Source: Cristatella mucedo (lineage: Eukaryota; Bryozoa; Phylactolaemata; Cristatellidae). Taken from it: a stretch of DNA of 64,000 bases. Both the position numbers and the translations under genes were made by a program. The notes beneath the pieces are model-generated. The model worked only from the letters and a program-made list of their open reading frames with translations, searched no databases and had not been told where the DNA came from. The stretch is from the NCBI GenBank assembly GCA_009760855.2, contig WPIO01000021.1, positions 5,047,501 to 5,111,500 on the forward strand, in the 5' to 3' direction. Below are positions 34,630 to 45,862 of this stretch, in pieces. Every line of letters begins with the position of its first letter. The first letter of the stretch is position 1.

Positions 34630-34775
34630 GTTTATATATATATATATATATATATAATGCAGGAATTCATTTACATTCTTTTAGTTGGAATTATATATAT
34701 ATATATATATAATATTGTACTATATAACTAGAATATAAACAAATTCCAATAGTATAAATATATATATATATCTCT
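34630..34775. repeat. (TA)n-rich block with inverted AT arms
   Basis: Three (TA)n runs alternate with GGAATTCATTTACA/TTGGAATTATAT and ATTCCAAAAG/ATTCCAATAG words. The block is nearly self-complementary and abuts a minus-oriented SINE-B at 34777, so part of it is probably that SINE's expanded AT tail. Confidence 0.7.
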
Positions 34776-34776
34776 T

Positions 34777-34875
34777 GGAATTCATCTGTATAGCGCCCTA
34801 AGAGAACTGAATCTAAATCCAGGAGCTTCACAGATGCCGAAGGGCTCGAGCCCACGCCTTGGTTGTCAAAGGCTA
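34777..34875 (-). mobile_element. SINE-B copy, 5'-truncated
   Basis: Plus-strand ATTCATCTGTATAGCGCCC then AAGAGAACTGAATC, AGGAGCTTCACAGATGC and GGGCTCGAGCCCACG is the minus-oriented tail and B-box region of SINE-B. Confidence 0.7.
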
Positions 34876-34879
34876 GTAC

Positions 34880-35815
34880 CTTCTCCCTGCACAGACATGT
34901 CCTAGCTTAGCATCTCTTTTAGTTACCTTGTGTACAATGTGATAGGGTGTGCAGACCAATTTTGCTGTTAACACAATTTTTGTCACCGGGAAGTAAGTGT
35001 TATTTCTTAATTGCTTTCGCCTCGTAAGTATACAAAGTGGCCGTTATTCCCTAAAAACTTAGCTTGTGAGGTAGTGTGATTAACAAGAAATTAACTCACT
35101 TCGAATGACAAAAGCTGACAATTTTGCATCCTTCGATCACATTTAGTCATAATGAACAGCGAATGAATACAGATTTATATGTATTTACAGTGAAGTCATT
35201 CTAAATGACCACTCAAAGGCATTCAAATATGACCCGAAATTTGCACCTATACTGCAAAATCACTCGAAGAAACCCGCAAATATAGCCTCCACGATGTTCT
35301 CTCTGTTATACTTCCCTGGTAACGACGTTAGAAGTAGTGTATCCCTGTGAAAGTGTTCTTGCCCCTGAGTAAGCCTCTATGATTCTCCCATTTGTGTGGT
35401 CTAGGCGTAGGCCCGTTAGCCCACCCTCAATCAGCTGTCGCTCACCTGCAGGGGCGGGTTGGAGCACACCCGGAGCAGACCCGTGGAATTGCAGAGACGT
35501 AGACGTGGCCGTCGGGCTGGGCGGTCGTCTGCAGTTTCGCTGGGAGCCTCGGGGTTAAGATACGTTTGCTGCAGACCTGGAAGCCTGATGGAATATGCAC
35601 GTTCCGATTAAGCACCTACTTGTTATTACTATTTTTTGTCAAGATGAGGATCAAGGCTATTGACTTTGAGGGACAGACATTCCGCATCCCATTTTGACTG
35701 TAGTTTATGAGAGCCTGGACCATCTGCTCAGCTATCAGCCTTGTAGTTGCCCAGAAAAACATGAATCACTGCAATGAAACTTGCCCAAGCCCCTTTTACC
35801 ACTATTTCAGCTTCT
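34880..35815. other. intergenic stretch, nothing recognised
   Basis: No supported exon. A GC-richer patch at 35430-35560 has no open frame of note. Confidence 0.35.
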
Positions 35816-35821
35816 TCATCA

Positions 35822-35965
35822 CCGAGCTGGTTTGGTCTAGCGGTTAAGGTGCTCGCCCCAACCAAGGTCTGACCGAGGTCGTGGGCTCGATCTCCGACTC
35901 ATATGTGAAGCGCCTGAATAGATTTAGTTCTCTTGGGGCGCTATACAAATGAATTATATATATAC
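35822..35965 (+). mobile_element. SINE-B copy, well preserved
   Basis: GAGCTGGTTTGGTCTAGCGG carries the A box and GGTCGTGGGCTCGATCTCC the B-box region. The tail is TGTGAAGCGCCTGAATAG, GTTCTCTTGGGGCGC and TATACAAATGAATTATAT. Confidence 0.85.
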
Positions 35966-35969
35966 ATAT

Positions 35970-36985
35970 TCAATTTTTATTTCTTGGCGAAATCGCCACA
36001 CTCCTATTTATCTTCCTTACCTGCGGTCCGACAAAAATACCTGCTTCGACATTTGCATCCTTCAGCTGCGGAAAGACGTCTAAAGGGTACTTGAAAGCTG
36101 CTTACTCATTGTCTAAAGCCGTGATAAATGGCCGTGATGAGGCTTTACTTAATGTGGTGGCTCTAGCTCATTCCAAGCGTCTACCAGAGGCTCACACTTA
36201 AATGTTGTTCTTCCCTACTATAGAGAACTCGGTTGGCTATGACCGGTCCCTGTTGTGATAATTTGCTTTACCCAAAAGGCAAAATAAAACGAGAAAACAT
36301 TGTGAAACCACGTTGGAATCCCATCAGGAATTATACCATTTTAGTAGACTCTTCTCATCAGGCATGGCAGGGGAGCCTCCATTTCTAACGGTCTAAAGTG
36401 GGATTAGAGGCCAAAGTCGTACTTCATGACATGTGACAATTGCATGGGGCTTTCCCTTTTGTCACATGCTCTACTACATCTGGATTTAGACTCTCCGAGC
36501 AGGGCCTACAATCAGGCTCAGATTAAACAATTCCGACATAACAATACTTGTAGAAGGAATATAGCACTTAAGACAAAAAAGGTCTCGGACAACATTGAAA
36601 ATTGCACTAGTAGGATGAGCCATCAGCTCTCATTCCTATCACTAACCATTCTGGAGTTCAGCATGTCAGCTTCCAACGGGCCTTCCTTATCGAAAGCAAG
36701 CCTAAGTTTGTGTTGGGTGGAGTTGGTGATCTACAAATCTTGAGTGCAGAAGCATGTCATAGCATCATAATAATGAATCAGATGACATGCTCTTATCACA
36801 CGGAGTTTGTATAGCACAGCAGCTGCAGTTATTCATGTCTAATAAACTGTCGGAACAATGGCAGGGCGATGTGGCTACCTAATCAGAATAACTAAGAGAA
36901 TAACTTTCCGATCGGAGAATCGGGTCATTTATTCCTTCTACATTTCCAGGTGCTAAATGGCTGGCATATTATACACAAAGCGAGC
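35970..36985. other. spacer between the convergent genes, nothing recognised
   Basis: A 105-codon plus frame (36426-36743) has no recognisable domain and no splice or 5' context. I see no repeat family here. Confidence 0.35.
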
Positions 36986-36987
36986 AA

Positions 36988-36993
36988 TTTATT
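36988..36993 (-). promoter_or_regulatory. polyadenylation signal for the minus-strand terminal exon
   Basis: TTTATT on plus, that is AATAAA on minus, 32-37 bases after the TAG at 37027-37025. It strengthens the case that 37171-37025 is a real terminal exon. Confidence 0.6.
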
Positions 36994-37024
36994 TCAATTG
37001 GCAAACTGCTTCACTCCAAGCAGA

Positions 37025-37171
37025 CTAAAGTGCCATGTAGTGACTGTCTTCAGCACACAGCTCCATATCCAGCTCGGACTTAATCCTAGTGGAATCAGTT
37101 GAATCTGCTCCGCTACTAAGCTCGATAGCACCAGGGTTGCTACCACGGAAAAGACTTTCTAATGATCCATT
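37025..37171 (-). CDS. candidate terminal exon of the ZXD gene (exon 13)
   Basis: The acceptor TTTTGATTTTGTAG|AATGG opens a 48-codon frame in phase 0: NGSLESLFRGSNPGAIELSS, continuing with IKSELDMELC and ending HYMAL before TAG. IKSE fits the sumoylation consensus, and the tail is acidic. An AATAAA follows closely. Assignment to ZXD rests on strand, order and splice phases, not on similarity; it could belong to another minus-strand gene. Confidence 0.55.
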   Translation of the reverse strand, partial: NGSLESLFRGSNPGAIELSSGADSTDSTRIKSELDMELCAEDSHYMAL

Positions 37172-37286
37172 CTACAAAATCAAAACCATGAGGCATTTCT
37201 GAACAGCAAAGGTAGTGGCAAAAATGCTCCAGCAGAAATAGCGGTCACTGCATGTTCAAACGTAGCTTCTAATTATTTGCACTTAC

Positions 37287-37405
37287 AGTGGTCTCCACTG
37301 GCGCATCTGCCGACAGAGGACGCAGGTCCACAGATGGTGTCAGATGAGGCAATGAGTTGCACGATCGTTCTGCTCCCGCTGCCGAGTGTTGCTGGATGAT
37401 GCTCG
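37287..37405 (-). CDS. candidate penultimate exon of the ZXD gene (exon 12)
   Basis: The acceptor is TGTGTATCTAG|CG and the donor is ACCACT|GTAAGT, a perfect consensus. The only frame that joins exon 13 is open: SIIQQHSAAGAERSCNSLP then SVDLRPLSADAPVETT. It enters with two bases of a split codon and leaves in phase 0, matching the neighbours. It is Ser/Ala-rich and has no domain. Confidence 0.55.
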
Positions 37406-37759
37406 CTAGATACACACAAAACGCATCAGCTTTGACACATCACGTCGATTGGTCACATCAGTCAGTGAATTGCACACAAAAGTATGTACAGTCATACCAA
37501 ATCAAAAAGAGCTGGCCTTAGAAGACAGGCAAATTCAAAAGATAATCACATGCCGTCAGAAAACTAAATCACTTTCTAGGCACTTTACATATGCTGTAAA
37601 GGAAGCTAAAGATAGCCAGTTCTGATAGAAATGATACAGGCACTGATTTGGCCAATATAGATCTAACCAGTTATTATGCGGAAGACTTGTCACAGCTACG
37701 AACTATCATCTTCCAATAAATAGGCAGCAGTGATAACAATTACAACCGAACAAGGCATC

Positions 37760-39850
37760 GAACGAAGCCTAAACAGTCAACAGTATTTAAAAAATAAACC
37801 CTGCGATGACAACACCCCACCCCTGCAAAGACAACATCCCCACTAGAATGCTGTTCCCCGATTCCTGGCTGCACATCAATGCCTACATTTAGGCAGGTCA
37901 GTTGTGATCTAGTCCTGAAGTTCGTTTCCCAATCAAAGAAGACAACAAGTCCACTGGACCCTATTCCCACTCTCCTGCTCGTGCAATGCATTGATCTGCT
38001 GCTGCCATGCATAACTAACATTATTAATATGTCATTAGCCTCAGGTCATGTCCCAGCACCTTTCAAAAAAGCTGTAGTCACGCCACTTCTCAAGAAAGCA
38101 ACACTAGACCAAGAGAACTTAAGCAACTACCGCCCAGTCTCCCTTCTACCATTCCTATCAAAGACACTGGAACGGGTCGTGGCGGACCAGCTGAACTCAT
38201 ATATCAAAACCTCACACCTTGCTAGTAAGTTCCAGTCTGGCTTTAGAGCTAATCACTCCACAGTCAGCATTGCTTAGGGTATGCAACGACCTACTTAGGA
38301 ATGCAGACATGAGTAGAGTGTCTCTGCTTGTTTCGCTCGATCTTTCGGCAGCTTTTGATACCATCGATCACAGAGTTCTTCTAGAGCGCTAATCATCTCG
38401 CCTGGGCATCACTGGCACTGCTCTGCAATGGTGCAGGTCCTATCTCAGTGGCAGACTCCAGAGTATTGACGTGAATGGACAAAGATCATCTGAAGTACCT
38501 CTGAAATATGGAGTACCTCAGGGCTCCGTGCTAGGTCCGGTTCTTTTCACGGTTTATACTCTCCCTCTTGCTGATGTGATTGCCAAGCACAATCTAGGCT
38601 TTCACTTCTATGCGGATGACACTCAGTTGTACCTTTGCTTTGATCCCTACCAGCCTTCAAGCACCTCGAATTCTCTCAACTCACTTGCTGCATGCATTGA
38701 TGACATCTGCACATGGATGGCAGCAAATTTTCTAAAACTAAACGATGATAAAACTAACTTACTAGTTATGGGCAAACCCAGTGTTATTCACAAATTGGAA
38801 AGGCTGACGCTCAAAATTGGCTCTGCCAGCAAATCTCCAGTTGAATCAGCTCGAAATCTAGGTGCAATGTTCCAAAGTGACCTCGTTAAACGACCACATC
38901 AGCTCTACTGTCAAATCTGCCTATTTTCAGCTACATAACATTGCTAAAACTCGGGCTTCTTTAGATAAGGATGTCACGTCTAGTATGGTCGATGCATTTG
39001 TAACATCCCGTCTCGACTTCTGCAACTCACTACTTGCTGGCCTACCGGCATGTACAATCAGGAGATTACAGATGGTGAAAAACTCCGCAGCTAGGCTTGT
39101 CTGTCGTGAGCGTCGCAGTTGCCACATCACACCACTTCTGCCGAGCTGGTTTGGTCCAGCGGTTAAGGTGGTCACCCCGAAGGTCTGGCTGAGGTCGTGG
39201 GCTCGAGCCCCGAGGCATATGTGAAGCGCCTGAATAGAGATTAAGTTCTCTAGGGGCGCTATTTAAATGAATTATAAATTTTTTTCTCGCCGACCTGCAC
39301 TGGCTCCCAGTCAAGCAACGGATTGACTTCAAGGTTTTGTCGCTCACTTTTAGGTCTCTTCATTCTATGGCTCCAGCCTATCTTTCAGATATACTACCCC
39401 ATCAGGCAAAGCATCGTACCACTCGCTTTTCGGAATCCAACAGTTTACCAATACCTCGTACAAACCTTAATCCTTTGGAGACCATGCATTTAGTTTGTAT
39501 GCTCCCAAAGCCTGGAACTCCCTCCCGACCTGCGTCTGAACATCCCCTGAGTTGACCACATTTAAAAAGAACTTAAAAACACCTATTTAGGACAGCATTT
39601 AGTAGGTCCCTGTGATTCGTCCTTCATGTGCTTATGCGTGCTGACACTGCATGCTGCCACTAACCTCATTTGCATGCTGACCCTGAGCATGTCACCCCTA
39701 ACCATGTTATTCATGTTGTTTGTTTATCAAGCATGATATTACCCACGCTTCAACCGCGCTTCCCTTTGCAGCAAATGTGAAGCGCCTAGAAAGAGATTGA
39801 GTTCTCTAATGGCGCTTTATCAAGTGCATTATTATTAATAATAATTATAA
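37760..39850 (+). mobile_element. L2-type LINE, 5'-truncated, with nested SINE-B
   Basis: Contains NYRPVSLLPFLSKTLERVV near 38130, a stop near 38276, AAFDTIDHRVLLER near 38350, an intact stretch 38471-38938 with KYGVPQGSVLGPVLFTVY and FYADDTQLYLCFDP, a frameshift near 38890 and the thumb. A SINE-B insertion sits at 39140-39285. The 3' UTR ends with the hairpin tail and ATTATTATT-like end at about 39775-39850. It is in the candidate intron between the exons at 43748 and 37405, opposite in strand. A short minus-oriented tail fragment also lies at 37560-37605. Confidence 0.9.
39140..39285 (+). mobile_element. SINE-B nested in a LINE
   Basis: Inserted in the LINE between CACACCACTTCT and CTCGCCGACCTGCACTGG. 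The A box TGGTTTGGTCCAGCGG, the B-box region TCGTGGGCTCGAGCCCC and a full GCGCC..GGCGC tail are present. It is younger than the LINE it interrupts. Confidence 0.85.
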
Positions 39851-39859
39851 TAGGCAGTT

Positions 39860-40890
39860 GAACTATCACTCTGATTTAACAAAACATCAAGAGTTATCAC
39901 AGTACTAGAAAGAAGAACGTGTTGCAATCGGAAGTTAACTTCTCGACCTCTGAACTGAAGGCAAGAGTTATATCACTCTATTCAATCAATTTATAGTCAA
40001 CATTTTGACCGACTCACCTGACTTTGCATAAAATGACACGTGCACAGGTAGAGCAATGGCATGTCAGGGGTCACCCAAGTTGGCAAACCGAGCGACAGGA
40101 AGAGTTGGAAGAGGAGAACAGATGCTAATATACTACCGTATGAGAGTGGGTGTAACACCAGTCACTCGAAAACGATTTTTTGGCCTATGAACCCATGCAT
40201 CGCCCGATTGTTCTGAAAGAACTTGAGTAAATACAAAAATTAAAAGGAACACTCCTGGGCGGGAAAACCCATGCTGACCAACTTCTCTAGAAAAACCACA
40301 GCAAAAAAAATCGAACGTGCTCATAATGTTTAGAATTGTAACTAGAAAACTGTACCAAATATTTGTTTCGGAGTCGAATAGTTGGTCACCATTCGGCAGA
40401 ATAGTAGTGGTCGGATCAAATACGAATAGTTGTCACCTGGCATATTGTTCTGTCTGTCAGGCTGCTACAGTAAATAGACTGGAGTAACTCTTTCATTAAT
40501 TAATGTGTGTAAGGATTATTTCTTTAAATTTACTGAACTGAAACGTTTGCTTGCACTTTCGATTTTGTATGCTGTCGGCACATATTTTGTATATTATTTG
40601 TATTTAGTCAAATAGTGAAAATCAGCTATTTGGTACATTGTTTTAATACCGGGATTGGGGACACTGATCAAGCTATTGCTCAGTCGAAACCCGTGACCTT
40701 CCTTTAGATTTTTTAAAGGTTTCTGCAACATGAAGTGGGTACCTAATAAAGTCTAGTCAAAAGAGCTCGGTCTCCTGAAGACCCTATACCATCACTTATA
40801 GGGTCTTCACTGGCAGACAAACTTAGTCATGCCATAACCCAGATTCTACTGCTTCTCTAGTTACGGAACCGTTCTCAAGTCTTTCAAATC
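39860..40890. other. nothing recognised
   Basis: A minus-strand stretch 40130-40010 is open and ends in a good donor (AAGTCAG|GTGAGT), but its acceptor is weak and the translation is featureless, so I do not call it an exon. A 14-base inverted repeat ATAGGGTCTTC/GAAGACCCTAT surrounds 40770-40810. Confidence 0.35.
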
Positions 40891-40899
40891 AGCCGTCGT

Positions 40900-41385
40900 T
40901 CGATAAACACTTAAAAGCCTAGATTGAATTCGAAGATCTTTAAAACTATCGCCCAATTCCTTTCTTCCTTTTTTTTCAGATTCTCAAAAAAATTCTCGCT
41001 AAGCAGCTTTCAACAACCATTGAAAAGAATTGTCAGAAAAATTTCCGTTGGCAATCAAGCGACACCACTCTACTGAAACTGTCCTGTGCTGTTCTCTATT
41101 AATACCGAGCCTCTGAGAAAAGTGATCCAGAGCCATGGGATGAGCTTTTACTTCTATGCTGACGATACTTAAGCTGTATTTGTCGTTTAAACAGTCGGAA
41201 TCTGCTGAAGCGACCGGTTAACTGAATGCTTGCTTTGCACACTCGATGCAGGATGTCCAAAAGTTTCCTTGTAAATTTTCTACAATGTGGCTGTACGGCT
41301 AGTCAACAAATACCAGGGGTTGACCCATGTGTCTCCTCTGCTGAAGGAGCTTCGATGGCTCCCGGTTGATCAAAGAATATATAGT
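40900..41385 (+). mobile_element. old LINE reverse-transcriptase relic of a different family
   Basis: Disordered fragments resemble a non-LTR RT: a NYRPI-like start near 40945, ILKKILAKQL-like near 40985, FYFYADDT-like near 41150 and a LLKELRWLPVDQRI stretch near 41340. Words differ from the L2 copies, and stops are frequent. Confidence 0.5.
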
Positions 41386-41387
41386 AA

Positions 41388-41545
41388 TATAATTTGCTTG
41401 TATAGCACAGCAAGAGAGCTTGCAATCTATTCAGGCACTTCACATATGCCACGGGGAGGAGAGCTCGAGCACACGACCTGGGTTATCACACACATTCACC
41501 TTGACCTTGGTATGTAGTTCTTACGCTGACCCACAAAGCCGGCGG
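41388..41545 (-). mobile_element. SINE-B copy
   Basis: Plus-strand TAATTTGCTTGTATAGCACAG .. CAGGCACTTCACATATGCCA and CTCGAGCACACGACC represent a minus-oriented SINE-B; the head reaches about 41540. Confidence 0.65.
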
Positions 41546-41564
41546 CTTGTCTTCTTCAAACCGT

Positions 41565-41740
41565 CCTGGTTTGGCTTAGTGATCCCTGTTTAAGGTGCTC
41601 ATCTTTAACGACCGAGATCAAGGAGCTCGCCTTTACAACCGAGACTGGTGGCTCAAGCCCTGCCGCATATGTGAAACACCTGGATAGACATTCATTCCTC
41701 TTAGGGAGCTATACAAATGAATTATATTTATAATTATACC
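41565..41740 (+). mobile_element. SINE-B copy, facing the previous one
   Basis: Head CCTGGTTTGGCTTAGTGATC, an internal duplication of the GCTCATCTTTAACGACCGAG region, then GGCTCAAGCCCTGCC and the tail TGTGAAACACCTGGATAG .. AGCTATACAAATGAATTATA. With the copy at 41388 it forms an inverted pair separated by about 20 bp. Confidence 0.65.
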
Positions 41741-41829
41741 CAGCTGAACTGATGCACTAATTTCAGCCTCCACGTGCCCCCAGGTCTTGTTTGGACAATA
41801 AATTAGCTGTTCCATTCCTAGGCTTTAAG

Positions 41830-42170
41830 ACCATTGACGAAACAAGCTTCTGCTCTCAGCACGTCCTAGACTGTAGAATTCACTTCCACATCTCATATGC
41901 AACGACATCTACTTTCCTGCTGCCAACTGTGGCGTATCCTTACCAGTCGTACAAGGCTACTACTTCCATGCTCCTCATTTCCTCAGTTGCCCTCTTGACT
42001 CAACTATGCTTCTCACTTTAAATTTTGTTGAATGAGATGAAGTCAATTGGCTACCGAATGTGTAGCAAAAGCCGCTCAGGCTTTGAGTGCACTATAGAAA
42101 ACTCTCCTGTGTAACACCCAATTAGTCTTTGTGGAGTTGCGGATCGATAAAGGAGATACATTACAATGCA
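41830..42170 (+). mobile_element. LINE family B 3' end
   Basis: TCCTAGACTGTAGAATTCAC, CTGCCAACTGTGGCGTATCC, ACTACTTCCATGCTCCTCA, GGCTACCGAATGTGTAGC, CTATAGAAAACTCTCCTGTG and TAACACCCAATTAGTC keep the word order of the copy at 18815. Confidence 0.6.
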
Positions 42171-43745
42171 AGCAGCTGATTTCTGCTCACGTTTGCTGAT
42201 TCATTTTGTTAGCAAGCTATAACTTGCAGGTCATTGTCAACGGCTCGGGTTATTCAAACTGCAACAAGGCAAGCAATTGCTTGGATCCCCCCCCCCGTGA
42301 CAAAGCAGCTAAATCATACTTCAGGCTCGACAACTTCCAACTCTCAAGCCTTCCCCATATCTGAACTGGAGCCAATTGTAATATTATCTGTAGCAAGATG
42401 CAGGGCTTCACTTTCTTCAGGTACAGCACAGGATATCATAACAACCTGATGCTGGCATGAACAGCCGGGTAAGGCAAGGCACCCAAGTATGCTAGCGACA
42501 TCCTTGGAGGAAGACCTCGAGGGCCTAGCAAGATTTGCTTTAGATCTGCTTTAGATCTGCTGGTGTCTCTAGTCGATTGGTGCTGCTTGATCGGCACCTT
42601 AGTACAGTCATCGATTGGGTCATTTTGTCATCTGGGTCAGCAATGGGTCATTTTTTGGATTCCTTGCCTCTAGATCTTTGAACAATTTCTTGCAGGATAT
42701 AAGAAGTACCCCAATTTGACCTTTTTTTGTACATCTGGGTAAGTGATTTGATTCCAACACGTTCACTAGCCTTGTCATAATTAGGGCAAAAAATGGCAAA
42801 TGTCACGTGCTTCATTAACAGCCACGAGTCCATAAGGCTTGGTAGATTTGCTTTCCGGTGTATCCGGACAGGCAGCAGAAGTTTACATTTCTTTTAATGG
42901 GATACTAGTGGGCAGTGCTCGAGTGATTCACGAGAAATCTTACGAAAACGACTTATCTCTGGGATTTTGAGTGGCTCACATGGTCCTGTCTACAGCTGAT
43001 GCCGGACAGTAAACCGCCTTCAGCTATATCGGAAGGCTTTTAAAATCATCGGTAGGGCCACCTGTCCATCCAGCCAATCAATGCACACTTCAGATACATG
43101 TAGCAAAACGGTTAGGTTTAAGCCAAAGGCCCTCGAAGTGATATCGCTTAGTAAAGGGAGCCACTAGACAGGCCTGGCTAAATATGCACGTGTTCATGTA
43201 CACCTACTACTTTATTTGCATATAACAACGCTACTTTATTTGCATATAACAACGAATACTACTAAGCAGAACCTACTAATGGGTTAAACAACCCTCTCTT
43301 TATTACAAAACCGTTTAGGAAGAGCGCTGCTATGCAGAGCACGGCAGTCAAATTGAATCGCTGTGAATCTAGCATCTATACAATAACCATAGGCAGGTAA
43401 TGCTCCGACCCTCTGCCACCTTCAGGTAAGGTTATACATAACATTCTCTTTGCTCTTAAGTTACTTGAGCTCTTTGAAGTCACGATGACGACTAATACAG
43501 ATCCCACAGACGGTCCATACGTATCTTGACATAGTTTTAAGACATGCTTTAATGCTTGCAAATACCGCTGACTGCTGCTATCAGTTCCATCATGAGTCCA
43601 GGCACCAGGCAAGTCATACTATTTCCATTGGCAAATCACAATGACGATGAATTGCAGGCACGCCAATTGCTTTGGGGCACGAAAGGCAGAGTACTTCCTG
43701 TTTCAACACACGGGTTTCACCACAATTAATAAATAAGGGATATTT
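42171..43745. other. nothing recognised
   Basis: Short frames only. A 25-base direct duplication around CTACTTTATTTGCATATAAC is seen at about 43208-43255. A minus-strand open stretch 43612-43376 has no domain. Confidence 0.35.
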
Positions 43746-43747
43746 AC

Positions 43748-43855
43748 CGCTGCTAACTGGTGACTCGATGCCGCTCTGGATCCTCTGTTTCAATAATAGC
43801 TGCCGTGCTTTTGCCTTATTGCTGAACGTGAGATTCAATGCATAGTCAGTCCGGG
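43748..43855 (-). CDS. candidate exon 11 of the ZXD gene
   Basis: The acceptor is TTTGCCTTGCAG|CC and the donor is AGCAGCG|GTAAAT. The single open frame reads RTDYALNLTFSNKAKARQLL then LKQRIQSGIESPVSS, entering and leaving in phase 1. This fits the possible exon 10 donor (48030) and exon 12. The basic, leucine-rich segment may be helical; I do not recognise it. If exon 10 instead ends at its own stop, this exon belongs to another transcript. Confidence 0.5.
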
Positions 43856-44529
43856 CTGCAAGGCAAAGTCAAGGCTGTGTTATAATCACAGGGAAATGAC
43901 AAATGCACTACTGCAGCCACTGCAAAATATACAAGCAAATAAAATGTAAAGTCAACACACAGCTATGAGCAAAAACCAAACAAGTAAATCAACAAAACTA
44001 AAACGGCAGCAAAGGCAATAAGTAAGTTAAATAGGAGTTACTTCTTTTGAACTCACAGGCATCTAAAGGGAAATTACCGTTACTATAACATCACATCGTG
44101 ACTTTGATACACGGGACTGTGTACACCATCATTTTGGGTCTCCTATATCAAGGTTATGATGAAGACGCATGTATGGGGAGATGCATTGATTTTAGACTAA
44201 CTAGGGGCAGAAAAATAAACAGGGAGGCATATAAATTGCTTGAATATCAAGATGCTTATATTGAAAATGTGTAAAAGAAAAGGTTTAATTGACTTACAGC
44301 TAGCAAACACTAAACAGGCCGCAAAGTGGAATGAGTATCCCTCACAAGCACAGCGGTAATGGTTTCCAAACGCTTTCAACGTTCGATGCAATAATAAATC
44401 AATACAATAGCATATACAAGATCTTTGATGGGAAATGCACCAATAGCCGGTCCATTTTTTTTTATTTCAAGACCACTAGTACTGAAGTTGAGGCTCACCC
44501 AAATGTGAAACCATACATGCAGTTCGATA

Positions 44530-44740
44530 ATTCTTAAGCAACGCCTCTCCTGCTGCTATCTCACGCTAGCTACTTCCTTGTCTGCCTCCTAACTTGGCTA
44601 TGCTTATCACTTTTCCTTTATTTCGGAGATCAGGCCGCCATTGGCTAGCATGTGCGCAAGTTCTCTTAGGCTTTGGGTGAGCTAGAGAAAACTTGCCAGC
44701 GTAACACCCACTTACTGTTGGGGGAGTTACAGGCATAGCT
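44530..44740 (+). mobile_element. LINE family B 3' end fragment
   Basis: CTGCTATCTCACGCTAGCTAC, GGCTATGCTTATCACTTTTCC, GCTAGAGAAAACTTGCCAGC and TAACACCCACTTACTG follow the family B order, with more changes than the other copies. Confidence 0.5.
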
Positions 44741-44899
44741 TGGGCAAGCCCTGCACGACTGTTCGGTTCATCAGACGCCGATAAGTGGGATGTGACAAAT
44801 TGCTATGCCAAATAAGCCAATAGCAATTTTTTGCAAGACAAGCCAACTTGTTCAAATAAAAGCACGAACAAACCTCTCACATAGGACTTTCATTTGCTA

Positions 44900-45320
44900 A
44901 CTTGCGGATACATGATAGAAACTTCTTACCGTGTCCTACAATCAAGATTTGCCTGCAAGCTCTGGAGATATGGTCCTAGAGCCAATGGTTCAGGAAGGCT
45001 ATCCAATTCATGAGCAAGCCACATCGAAAGTGAGTGGTCAAGTACTGTCCATTTTTGCTGGCACTGGCATTATGTTCCAGCCACTTATTCTTGCTTTTGA
45101 TAATCTCACCAACTACAGACAGGCGGCAGTTCTTAGAGCGACTCTTCGTGACGGCTCTACACACTCCATCTTCAGTTCACTGATGAGCTCAACAACTTTG
45201 ATCTTATCCAACCGTGGTAGGCAAAAATGTGGCTGCCTCAGATGTGCCACCATGGTCCGGCCAAGAATCACCAAGGCTGTACAGAAAGCAGTGCACGAAT
45301 GCTTTATCTGAATAAGTGGT
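44900..45320 (-). pseudogene. possible decayed coding sequence, unidentified
   Basis: On the minus strand a frame LDKIKVVELISELKMECVE is followed, after a frame break near 45115, by GEIIKSKNKWLEHNASASK and HFRCGLLMNWIAF. The first part faintly resembles a SAP-type helix pair. The plus strand is open over the same region (44931-45311) with no domain. The nature of this remnant is unknown. Confidence 0.25.
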
Positions 45321-45713
45321 AAGGCCGAGCAGTGGAGGCTTTCTAACAGCTTCTGCAGGGAAGCTCTAGGCCTGGCTCAGGTCTTCCTAGGCTTAGAGGG
45401 AGGCTGTGGTGCCTGGCCAATCACCGGTGATCAGCCTAGAGTTACAAAACTTGCTCACGAGGAGGAAGGCAGAAGCAACAAACCAGTCGGGGGAGGATGA
45501 CGATGGCAGCAGGAGGGTGACGATGGTAGCCCCAAGATTGACGATGGTAGCAGGCAGAAATTACAATTGTCGGTTGATGAAGGCTGAGAGTAGCCAATCT
45601 GAAGGTGGGGCACTGCACTGCCACCGGCAGACTAAACTGCGTTTTTTGAGGTCACCTTTGACACCGAGGTCTCCCATAATGAGGGCATGTCTCCCTCCAT
45701 GTAGAAAATCCTC

Positions 45714-45862
45714 AGAGCTGGTTTGGTCTAGCGGTTAAGGTGCTCGCCCCGACCAAGGTCTGACTGAGGTCGTGGGCTCGAGCCCCGAGGCATATGTGGT
45801 GTCTGAATAGAGATTAAGTTCCCTTGGGGCGCTATATAAATGAATTATATATATTATATATA
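45714..45862 (+). mobile_element. SINE-B copy, near-intact
   Basis: AGAGCTGGTTTGGTCTAGCG, GTTAAGGTGCTCGCCCC, GAGGTCGTGGGCTCGAGCCC, then a small deletion before GTCTGAATAGAGATTAAG, GGGGCGCTATATAAATGAAT and a (TA)n tail. This is the best reference copy in the window. Confidence 0.85.

Noticed and set aside
40010-40130. Minus-strand open stretch ending AAGTCAG|GTGAGT
   Set aside because: The acceptor is poor, with pyrimidines inside the supposed exon, and the translation is featureless.
44197-44391. Minus-strand frame CACEGYSFHF .. with a good donor at 44293
   Set aside because: No convincing acceptor and no recognisable domain; left out of the ZXD model.
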